DNA of 64,000 nt from CAMLQK01 sp035690865 (GTDB lineage Bacteria > Patescibacteriota > Saccharimonadia > Saccharimonadales > UBA4665): NCBI GenBank assembly GCA_035690865.1, contig DASSKE010000004.1:191955-255954 (forward strand), given 5' to 3'. The notes under the pieces are model-generated. The model was not told the origin of the DNA and made no database searches. It saw only the letters and a program-made list of their open reading frames with translations. A program made the translations under genes and the position numbers. Below are positions 7,148 through 13,650 of this stretch, one piece after another. Every line of letters begins with the position of its first letter. Position 1 is the stretch's first letter.

Positions 7148-7186
7148 GGCGTCGAGGCTATTATATATCTTACGTAGGAGATTATT

Positions 7187-7492
7187 ATGCGAGCCGAACG
7201 ATTAAGCGAATTTGTTACCGAAATGACAGATTTAGGCGAACAGAATGGTGTAACCGTTCGTGTTTTCCCTTCTCAGCTCGAGCAGAATGAGGATGTACAC
7301 TACATTACAGTAGAATCCCAGCCTCCACTTGCTCCAGCACTCGTGCTCAATGCTCTACACCGGCTGAAGATTTTACGTGACACCAACCAGAGTCCTGCTG
7401 GCCGTTCCTTGCAATTAGGACTTGAGCTGTCAATGCCTGGGAGTTCTACGACCCCGGGCAGCCTTACTTTCCGTGACCACAATGCACAATAG
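7187..7492 (+). CDS. Hypothetical small protein
   Basis: A 101-residue soluble protein with GGAG 8 bases before the ATG. The N-terminal helix (LSEFVTEMTDLGEQNG) is followed by strands VTVRVFPS and VHYITVES, then a second helix ALVLNALHRLKILRD. No motif or family is recognised. The 180 bases between it and tyrS show no gene; an AGGAGG near 7545 is not followed by a start codon. Confidence 0.5.
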   Translation: MRAERLSEFVTEMTDLGEQNGVTVRVFPSQLEQNEDVHYITVESQPPLAPALVLNALHRLKILRDTNQSPAGRSLQLGLELSMPGSSTTPGSLTFRDHNAQ

Positions 7493-7672
7493 TAGTGGTT
7501 ACGTGGCATGTTTGCCAATGGGGATTGGGTAGATACCATTAAAACAGGAGGTAGAGAATCGATCAGCCGGACGGCCAATGGCGCGGAACCCCCAGTGACA
7601 GTGCAGCTGTGTAGGAGTGACTTCTTTGGGCTATCGTGATAAAATCCCAAGAAGATACAACTATACGATTAG

Positions 7673-8902
7673 ATGGAGCGCTTAATGCCTGTAAACACAG
7701 ACTCATCTGCAATCGAAGAGGTACTGACTCGTTCAATTGCAGAGATACTTCCCTCAAAAGAAGATTTTAGAAAAACTCTTGCTAGTGGTCGTCGGTTAAC
7801 TTTTTATGTGGGAATTGACCCAACTGCTGATTACGTACATCTTGGCCACTCGACAAATTATCTTCTTCTTGAGCGTCTTCACACCATGGGGCACAGAATT
7901 ATCGTCCTCGTCGGTGACTTTACTGCTATGATTGGCGATCCAAGCGACAAAACATCGATGCGCGTGCAGCTGACAGCAGACGAAGTGCAAGAGAATCTCC
8001 GCTCATTTAAACAGCAAATTGGCAAGATCCTTAATTTTGAAGACAAGGAAAATCCGATTGAATTTAAATTTAACTCGGAATGGCTCTCGAAACTTACTTT
8101 CGCCGATGCAGTTGAGCTTGCATCCAATTTTACTGTTCAGCAAATGACAGAACGTGACGCATTTAAGAAGCGTCTAGCCGCCGAAAAGCCGTTATTTGTG
8201 CACGAGTTCTTCTACCCTCTTATGCAAGGGTACGATTCTGTAGCGCTTGACGTTGATGCGGAGATTGGTGGTACCGACCAGACTTTTAACATGCTTGCTG
8301 GCCGCACACTATTGAAGCGTATTAAGAATAAAGAAAAGTTTGTCATTACGACGACGCTTCTCGAAAATCCAGAGACGGGCGAGAAGCTTATGAGTAAAAG
8401 TCTTGGGACAGGAGTTGGGCTTGACGAATCGGCCAAGTCAATGTTTATCAAGACCATGCAACTTGCGGATCCTGGCATATTGCAAGTTTTCATTGACTGT
8501 ACCCGGTTGAGTCTCGACGAGATTGACGTCTATCGTGAGCGACTTGGAGCAGGTGAAAATCCTCGTGATATTAAGCTTGAGCTCGCGACTGAAGTAGTCC
8601 GTATGTACCATGGTGAAGAAGCTGCGCAAAAGGCGCGACAGGACTGGTTATCGGAAGTTAGTCAAAAGGCTGTAGCTGATGACATCCAAAGTCTTACTGT
8701 TTCAAATCCTTTGAATTTGATAGATGTCATTGCTGGCGCTGGCGCCACTGATAGTAAAAGCAACGCGCGCCGACTTATTATGCAAGGCGCTGTTCGCTTG
8801 AACGACACTCGTGTTGAGCCAGACACTGAAGAAATAGTTGCCAAGGATGGTGATATTCTCCGAATCGGCAAGAAGCACAGCTTTAAGCTAGAGGTTAACT
8901 AG
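7673..8902 (+). CDS. tyrS: Tyrosyl-tRNA synthetase
   Basis: A 409-residue class Ic aminoacyl-tRNA synthetase that charges tRNA-Tyr with tyrosine. It has the nucleotide-binding YVGIDPTADYVHLGH (HIGH-type motif), GDFTAMIGDPS, the tyrosine-site segment IGGTDQTFN, KLMSKSLG (KMSKS loop), and a C-terminal S4 RNA-binding domain (SNARRLIMQGAVRLND). Length and domain order fit bacterial TyrS. The ATG at 7673 is preceded by TATACG 5 bases upstream and has no ribosome site; MPVNTDSS at 7685 is the other possible start. It is the first clear core gene after the tRNA-Trp array. No T-box motif was found upstream. Confidence 0.95.
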   Translation: MERLMPVNTDSSAIEEVLTRSIAEILPSKEDFRKTLASGRRLTFYVGIDPTADYVHLGHSTNYLLLERLHTMGHRIIVLVGDFTAMIGDPSDKTSMRVQLTADEVQENLRSFKQQIGKILNFEDKENPIEFKFNSEWLSKLTFADAVELASNFTVQQMTERDAFKKRLAAEKPLFVHEFFYPLMQGYDSVALDVDAEIGGTDQTFNMLAGRTLLKRIKNKEKFVITTTLLENPETGEKLMSKSLGTGVGLDESAKSMFIKTMQLADPGILQVFIDCTRLSLDEIDVYRERLGAGENPRDIKLELATEVVRMYHGEEAAQKARQDWLSEVSQKAVADDIQSLTVSNPLNLIDVIAGAGATDSKSNARRLIMQGAVRLNDTRVEPDTEEIVAKDGDILRIGKKHSFKLEVN

Positions 8903-8960
8903 GCATAGACCGAATGTCGAGAGTCGGCGGTGCCATCCCAGTCGGCCCTGACATGGTTCA

Positions 8961-8989
8961 TTGACACCTGAGGCAGCCTTGGGTAGAAT
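8961..8989 (+). promoter_or_regulatory. Consensus-like sigma70 promoter, leaderless
   Basis: TTGACA (8961-8966), spacer of exactly 17 bases, TAGAAT (8984-8989), then 6 bases to ATG at 8996. This is the clearest example in the window of a promoter placed so that transcription starts at or next to the start codon. Confidence 0.85.
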
Positions 8990-8995
8990 TGCACA

Positions 8996-9511
8996 ATGTC
9001 TTCAGTACTAGAAAAGTTACAAGCCTCAAGTAGCACGGGTGAACGTCTGTTTTATGGCTGCCCGCTCTCACTCGATCAACTGGACGAAGTTGACATGCCT
9101 GACGGTAGACAGATAAAAGCAGTTAGGCCTGCAATCCCCCGCAACTTTAATAAAGCTCTAGGCAAATTTGAACCACATAGTGCGTTTCCTGTGGTATGTG
9201 CCTCGCGTTCTTTGCCGGTAAGCTCATTGCACCGTGCCTTATGCCATCCTGCTAATCATCAAGAGGTACCGCCTGATAGGCGTGGCCACGGAATTAACGC
9301 ATTGGGCCAGCTTATTATTACGGCTGAACTTCTTGAAAGTGTGCGGAATAGTGACTTTGTTTCGTATGTTCATGAGTTACGATTCCAAGCTCCACCGTTT
9401 GAACAATTCTCAGCCGAAATAGACGAATGGCGTTCACCCTTGCCAGCAGAAATCGAATACACATACGAAGTAACGGGCGCTGACCTAACGTACCCTGTTT
9501 TGATCCGATAA
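8996..9511 (+). CDS. Hypothetical protein
   Basis: A 171-residue protein with no recognised domain. It has no signal peptide or membrane span. The middle carries many His and Cys (SSLHRALCHPANHQEV, RRGHGINALGQL), which could bind metal, but the spacing matches no finger I know. The start is fixed by the strong promoter 6 bases upstream. It is followed by another independently promoted gene, so it is probably monocistronic. Confidence 0.6.
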   Translation: MSSVLEKLQASSSTGERLFYGCPLSLDQLDEVDMPDGRQIKAVRPAIPRNFNKALGKFEPHSAFPVVCASRSLPVSSLHRALCHPANHQEVPPDRRGHGINALGQLIITAELLESVRNSDFVSYVHELRFQAPPFEQFSAEIDEWRSPLPAEIEYTYEVTGADLTYPVLIR

Positions 9512-9584
9512 AAAGCTGCCTAAATAATACGGCTGAATCTTCTGTGAGACTATTAGCTAGAGTCTAAACTGTTATACTGAAGCC

Positions 9585-10040
9585 ATGAAGACCATTCAAC
9601 GCGAAATTGTATCTGGACTGATCTTTTCTAAAGACGGCAAGCTCCTTATGGGTATGAAAGACCCCAAGCACGGCGGCGTGTATCCTGATTGCTGGCATAT
9701 TCCTGGCGGAGGTGTTGAGACAGATGAAACAAAAGAGCAAGCATTGCAACGCGAAATTTTGGAAGAAACCGGCATTGATATTTCTAGCGCAAAAGTTTCG
9801 CTTGCCGATGACCAAGGCTCGGGCCAAACCGAAAAGGTGCTTAAAGAAACCGGTGAACGCGTACTTTGTACGATGAGATTTAACGTATATCGGATTGATT
9901 TGGATACAAGTGCTGAAGAAACGCCGCTAAATCCAAGCGACGATCTGCCAACACTTGAGTGGGCTCTGCTCGCCAAACTAGGCGACTATACGCTAACACC
10001 ACCATCAATTTCACTTTTTAAACGCATAGGGATTGTTTAA
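9585..10040 (+). CDS. Nudix hydrolase (MutT-like)
   Basis: A 151-residue protein with a full Nudix box GGVETDETKEQALQREILEETG at about residues 44-66 (one residue group longer than the minimal loop), carrying the REILEE catalytic helix. An N-terminal strand 'VSGLIFSKDGKLLMGMKD' is typical of MutT-like enzymes that clean up oxidised or unusual nucleotides. The substrate is not determined. TATACT (9573-9578) lies 6 bases before the ATG, so the transcript is probably leaderless. The SGNH hydrolase gene follows after 3 bases, making a two-gene operon. Confidence 0.85.
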   Translation: MKTIQREIVSGLIFSKDGKLLMGMKDPKHGGVYPDCWHIPGGGVETDETKEQALQREILEETGIDISSAKVSLADDQGSGQTEKVLKETGERVLCTMRFNVYRIDLDTSAEETPLNPSDDLPTLEWALLAKLGDYTLTPPSISLFKRIGIV

Positions 10041-10043
10041 TCC

Positions 10044-10700
10044 ATGGCACAAATTATATGTATGGGCGCAAGCACCGTGTATGGCACTGGCGGCCCAAAC
10101 GGCGGTTGGGCGGATATGCTCAAGCTTGCCCTGCACAAGCAAATGTACAGTGGAGCCATTTCAGACGAAGCTCATGAAGTATTCATTTTTGCGAAATCGG
10201 GCGTTACGGTTGATTTTATAGCTAATGGTTGCGAACAGCGCATCGAAGATTATAAGCGAGATGGCCGCAAAACAATCGTGATTCTTTCGGTTGGCCTCAA
10301 TAACGCTAAGGCCGTAGGACGTCCGGACAACTACGTTTCGGCGCCGGAAGATTATGCCATTCACATGAATGATCTTCTCAGGCGACTCACGAGCAAGGCC
10401 AATGCCGTGATTTGCGTCGGTTTTACCCCAGTTGATGAAGCCAAAACCACCAAAAAGATTAATCCTTTCACCGGACAGAACTCATTCTTTTTTAATGACC
10501 GCATTAAAACGTTCAATGATGCTTTTCGCCAAGCTGCACAAGAAGCTGGTGATGCCGTTCACTTTTTGGATTTGTTTAGCCTTGCATCCGAATTGGACTG
10601 GATAAATAGCCACCTAAGTCCGGATGGCCTACACCCGAACGATAACGGCCATCGCTGGATTTGCGACCAAGTCCTGCCCCTGCTAGAGACTCGAGCTTAG
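10044..10700 (+). CDS. SGNH/GDSL-type esterase
   Basis: A 218-residue protein with the SGNH blocks: block I MGASTVYG (nucleophile Ser10), block II Gly near AKSGVTV, block III VGLNNA (Asn), and block V DGLHPNDNGH with the Asp-His pair near residues 198-201. These enzymes hydrolyse esters or remove acyl groups from carbohydrates or lipids. It has no signal peptide, so it is probably cytoplasmic. It is co-transcribed with the upstream Nudix gene. Confidence 0.85.
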   Translation: MAQIICMGASTVYGTGGPNGGWADMLKLALHKQMYSGAISDEAHEVFIFAKSGVTVDFIANGCEQRIEDYKRDGRKTIVILSVGLNNAKAVGRPDNYVSAPEDYAIHMNDLLRRLTSKANAVICVGFTPVDEAKTTKKINPFTGQNSFFFNDRIKTFNDAFRQAAQEAGDAVHFLDLFSLASELDWINSHLSPDGLHPNDNGHRWICDQVLPLLETRA

Positions 10701-10729
10701 TTTCGCCAAGAATGACTTACGTCGTTCTT

Positions 10730-11260
10730 TTATATGAGGCTGTACTTCCACCCTGGCTGCCATTGCCAGGGTGCGACCACGATATCAGTAAGCCCCCGGC
10801 CCTCTATATGTTCCTCTAGGCCGTATTGTGTAGCGCGGTGGCCAATAATGAGCACCATTTTGCCCTCGTATTTTTTGCATAGATCCTGTAAAAAAGCTTT
10901 CATGCGCGCGGATGTATCCTGGTAGCTTTCGCCATTTGGAAATGGTACTTCCACTGCTTGCGCTTTCATCGCTTCAATGTCTTTTTTGGGAGCGCGGTTT
11001 AAATCGCCATAGTTGCATTCGCGTAAACGAGCATCTTTAATAATGGGAAATCTGTCGCCAAAGGCTAACTGCGCGGTTTTGTATGAGCGTTGTAAATCGG
11101 AGCAGAAAATAGCATCGAAAGTTTGGTCTTTGTAGCGTTCACCCATTTGTTTAGCTTGCTTTTTGCCAAGATCAGAGAGCTCTACGTCGTACCAGCCTGC
11201 AGCGGTGCCAGCTTCGTTGTCTTTAGTAGTGGAATGCGATTCAAAGATTACGGTAATCAT
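10730..11260 (-). CDS. Histidine phosphatase superfamily protein, variant active site
   Basis: A 176-residue protein of the phosphoglycerate mutase-like fold. The N-terminal motif is FESHSTTKDNE where the family normally has RHG: the catalytic His is kept, but the neighbouring Arg and Gly are Ser. The rest fits: ELSDLGKKQA, FCSDLQRSYKTA, LRECNYGD and the second catalytic His in IIGHRAT. Variants with H-x-T-T-x-D-N-E are known in the superfamily, so the fold call is firm while the reaction is open. It converges on the SGNH gene and is divergent from the THEP1-like gene. Confidence 0.75.
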   Translation of the reverse strand: MITVIFESHSTTKDNEAGTAAGWYDVELSDLGKKQAKQMGERYKDQTFDAIFCSDLQRSYKTAQLAFGDRFPIIKDARLRECNYGDLNRAPKKDIEAMKAQAVEVPFPNGESYQDTSARMKAFLQDLCKKYEGKMVLIIGHRATQYGLEEHIEGRGLTDIVVAPWQWQPGWKYSLI

Positions 11261-11342
11261 AATGACTTACTATACCGTACGAGGTCATTTCTTCGTACAT
11301 CTGAAGACACGTTTGTGGGGTGAAAGCTGGTATGATATATCC

Positions 11343-12161
11343 ATGAAGATTCTTTTAACGGGCAAGCCAAAAAGTGGCAAAACAACACTTCTTAACAAAC
11401 TCCTGGAAGGTGTTACCGATAAGCGTGGCATGGCTGCTACCGAGATTTTAGAAGCTGGCGTGCGTGTGGGTTTTGACTTGCAGGATAACCTTGGTCGCAC
11501 CGCGATACTGGCTCGCACGGATCACCAAACAGATACTGCTGTCGGCCGATACTATGTTGATATACCGTCGCTTAACGATTTTATTGCGCCGCTCTTTGAA
11601 TATGCGCCAGGCCAGCTCTTATATATAGACGAGATTGGCCACATGCAGTTATATTCCGACGAGTTTCAAAAGCTTGTCCGGTCGTACTTGAGCGCACCAA
11701 ACGACTACCTTGGAACTATCTCTTGCATTTACGACCATCCGTTTATTGATGAGGTTAAGGATAGAACTGATATTTTACTCTGTACTATAACTTCAGATAA
11801 TCGGGACGCAGTGTTCGCAGGTCTTGCGCTAGCGCTAAAAAACCGTACCGTACTTGCCGGTCTGCCCGCGGCTATGCAAGCTAAGGTTCTAGCCTTGGCG
11901 CGTAGTTACCTGCAAGCTGAGTCTTATATTTCTCTGAAGAAATTATTTGGCAATGCGATTGTATATGTGGCAAAAAACAGAGTAAAACAAATCTCGGACA
12001 AACAGTTTATTGTTCAAGGCAACCACGATGAGCATCGCGTAGATTTATTGAACGGTGACTACAGCTGTGACTGTGACTTTTTTAATGGCCGGCAGCAATT
12101 TGCTGGCAAAGCCGGTGAATGTTCACACATTCAGGCTGTAAGTATCTTTGTTAGCCACTAA
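11343..12161 (+). CDS. THEP1-like P-loop NTPase fused to a SWIM zinc finger
   Basis: A 272-residue protein. TATGAT (11331-11336) lies 6 bases before the ATG at 11343, so the longer upstream frame is not used. The Walker A loop is GKPKSGKTT (residues 7-15). The family signature continues with GVRVGFDL, VGRYYVD and the Walker B segment LLYIDEIGHMQL, as in THEP1/NTPase 1 proteins. The C-terminus has CDC, then ECSHIQ about 16 residues on, a CxC...CxH SWIM zinc finger at about residues 238-262. SWIM fingers bind nucleic acid or protein. I know THEP1 as a single-domain enzyme, so the fusion is unusual. Its last 11 bases overlap the convergent 12151 gene. Confidence 0.75.
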   Translation: MKILLTGKPKSGKTTLLNKLLEGVTDKRGMAATEILEAGVRVGFDLQDNLGRTAILARTDHQTDTAVGRYYVDIPSLNDFIAPLFEYAPGQLLYIDEIGHMQLYSDEFQKLVRSYLSAPNDYLGTISCIYDHPFIDEVKDRTDILLCTITSDNRDAVFAGLALALKNRTVLAGLPAAMQAKVLALARSYLQAESYISLKKLFGNAIVYVAKNRVKQISDKQFIVQGNHDEHRVDLLNGDYSCDCDFFNGRQQFAGKAGECSHIQAVSIFVSH

Positions 12162-12801
12162 AAGGCGTGAAATTACGCGTTCGTCTTGCAAATAAATGAG
12201 CGTCCCACTCTTGTGCCGAAAACATCCAAGCTACGGTTTGAGGCCGCAGGCTTGCAAGGGACAGAACATTTGCGGCAGCGCTCAAGCTTGGTGAATCAGG
12301 GATAGTCGAGCCATTTTTAAGCGTAGAGATTGCGCACGCGGTTAGCAGCGTCCCGCCCACATATTTAGCCGCCCGTTGTGCGGCCTCCGGTATCCTGTTA
12401 TACAGCGGCGTGACATTCGGTTGAAAGAAATGGCGAATCTCGTGGCGTAAGTTGGCATTAAGGAACATCGGTGACTTGGCGTGGTGAAGATTTAATCGAA
12501 TAACAGGGTACCTGATGCGTTCTTCATGGACCATTGGCTCATATAATGCAGTAGCATCCGTGGTTAAACCACCTTTGTCGTACAGAACAAGACCCATAGA
12601 CTGCAAGGCGCTTTGTGGAACATTATGTTGCTGGGCCGCAAAGTCCACCAGTTCTTGCATCGGAAAGCTGGCAGCCACATCTGCAAGATGAGGCGCGCTG
12701 CTGTCGGCGAAACAGCGTGGCTCACGGGCTATGCTTACCTGCTCCAAAGCAGCCATGGAAGAAGCATTCTTTGACAGAATGTCTAGTCTAGTTTCTCGCA
12801 T
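12151..12801 (-). CDS. Putative zincin-type metallopeptidase (HEIRH)
   Basis: A 216-residue protein containing NLRHEIRHFF, an HExxH zinc site at mid-length. A later SAQEWDAHLFARR could supply the third, Glu, ligand as in gluzincins. A hydrophobic stretch (GGTLLTACAIS) separates them. I recognise no family beyond the motif. TATAAT (12808-12813, minus strand) lies 6 bases before the ATG with TTGTAT 18 bases further out, so the mRNA is probably leaderless. The promoter is back to back with that of the CsoR-like gene, and the metal operator at 12850-12864 is only about 13 bases beyond its -35 box. Confidence 0.5.
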   Translation of the reverse strand: MRETRLDILSKNASSMAALEQVSIAREPRCFADSSAPHLADVAASFPMQELVDFAAQQHNVPQSALQSMGLVLYDKGGLTTDATALYEPMVHEERIRYPVIRLNLHHAKSPMFLNANLRHEIRHFFQPNVTPLYNRIPEAAQRAAKYVGGTLLTACAISTLKNGSTIPDSPSLSAAANVLSLASLRPQTVAWMFSAQEWDAHLFARRTRNFTPFSG

Positions 12802-12842
12802 ATAAGAATTATAGCACGATACATTTAACTAATACAAAATGC

Positions 12843-12871
12843 TTGCATATACCCCCAGGGGGTACTATGAT
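12843..12871 (+). promoter_or_regulatory. Copper cassette promoter
   Basis: TTGCAT (12843-12848), 17-base spacer, TATGAT (12866-12871), then 6 bases to ATG 12878. The spacer is almost filled by the palindrome at 12850-12864, so repressor binding would block RNA polymerase. Confidence 0.8.
12850..12864. promoter_or_regulatory. CsoR-type operator
   Basis: TACCCCCAGGGGGTA is a perfect inverted repeat with a C-run, one central A, and a G-run. It has the shape of known CsoR/RcnR operators and lies between the -35 and -10 boxes of the promoter for the CsoR-like gene. Confidence 0.8.
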
Positions 12872-12877
12872 GGAAGT

Positions 12878-13168
12878 ATGAAAGCCGATATTAAAAACCG
12901 CGCCAGCCATCGCTCCAAGATTATTGAGGGGCAATGCAAAGGCCTGCAAAGGCTTATCGATAGCGAAGCCTATTGTATGGACATCCTTACACAAAGCCTT
13001 GCGATACAAAAGTCACTCGCCTCGCTCAATAAACTTGTTCTTGAGAACCATTTACGAACCCACATAACAGACATGATGACATCGGGGGTCGCAGCCGAGC
13101 AGGAGAAAGCTGTCGAAGAGCTGCTGCATTTGTATGAGCTGAACAATATCAGGGGCAAGAACGCCTAG
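12878..13168 (+). CDS. csoR: CsoR/RcnR-family metal-responsive repressor
   Basis: A 96-residue all-helical repressor. It starts at ATG 12878, 6 bases after the -10 box; the frame from 12839 runs through the operator and is rejected. The family pattern HRSKIIEGQCKGLQRLI is followed by the metal ligands: Cys in EAYCMDIL and His in ENHLRTHI. The third ligand, Cys in copper-sensing CsoR (H-x-x-x-C), is His here, which resembles the Cys-His-His set of RcnR. The neighbours (DUF305, CopB-type ATPase) still point to copper or silver. Autoregulation through the 12850-12864 palindrome is inferred. The symbol denotes the family, not proven copper specificity. Confidence 0.8.
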   Translation: MKADIKNRASHRSKIIEGQCKGLQRLIDSEAYCMDILTQSLAIQKSLASLNKLVLENHLRTHITDMMTSGVAAEQEKAVEELLHLYELNNIRGKNA

Positions 13169-13199
13169 CAGACAAGCATTCATTAAAAGGAGGGATCCT

Positions 13200-13628
13200 A
13201 TGAATAAACAAGCAACAATATATGGCGTCTGTGGGCTGACTATAGGCCTGGTGATTGCTTGGGCTATCTCGGTAACAGCGGTAAATGGCAATCATCCGAG
13301 CATGATGAGAATGATGGGCATGCATACCAATCCTGCAAGTACAACTCGCATGATTGACGACGATATGTCAATGTCGCAGATGATGAGTAGCCTGCAAGGC
13401 AAAACTGGCGATGACTTTGATAAAACCTTTATTGCCGAAATGATCGCGCACCACCAAGGTGCTATCGACATGGCTAACCTGGCAAAGGCCAACGCCAAAC
13501 ACAGCGAGATTAAAAAGATGGCTGACGATATTGTTACTGCCCAGTCTAAAGAAATAAATCAAATGAAGACCTGGCAAGCCAATTGGGGCTACAGTGCCTC
13601 TGCCGGCAGCCATGACATGATGAACTAA
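13200..13628 (+). CDS. DUF305 membrane-anchored protein
   Basis: A 142-residue protein with a strong ribosome site, AAGGAGGG, 6 bases before the ATG. An N-terminal hydrophobic anchor (residues 7-27) is followed by a Met/His-rich segment (MMRMMGMH, MSMSQMM). Next comes the DUF305 signature FIAEMIAHHQGAIDMA, then a long helix. DUF305 proteins are commonly found beside copper ATPases and their Met/His clusters are thought to bind Cu(I) outside the membrane. It is probably the second gene of the copper operon, 31 bases after csoR and 22 bases before the ATPase. Confidence 0.85.
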   Translation: MNKQATIYGVCGLTIGLVIAWAISVTAVNGNHPSMMRMMGMHTNPASTTRMIDDDMSMSQMMSSLQGKTGDDFDKTFIAEMIAHHQGAIDMANLAKANAKHSEIKKMADDIVTAQSKEINQMKTWQANWGYSASAGSHDMMN

Positions 13629-13650
13629 TAAAAGAAAGTACGATGACGCC

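Noticed and set aside
7493..7672. T-box riboswitch before tyrS
   Set aside because: No TGGNACCGCG-like antiterminator sequence, no terminator hairpin and no specifier loop were found in the 180 bases.
2986..8935. Similar stretches near 2988 and 8913 (ACCGxAxGTCGAGAxTCGGC) as outer borders of the array
   Set aside because: About 20 of 25 positions match with no link to the tRNA sequence, and tyrS, a core gene, lies inside the interval; chance cannot be excluded.
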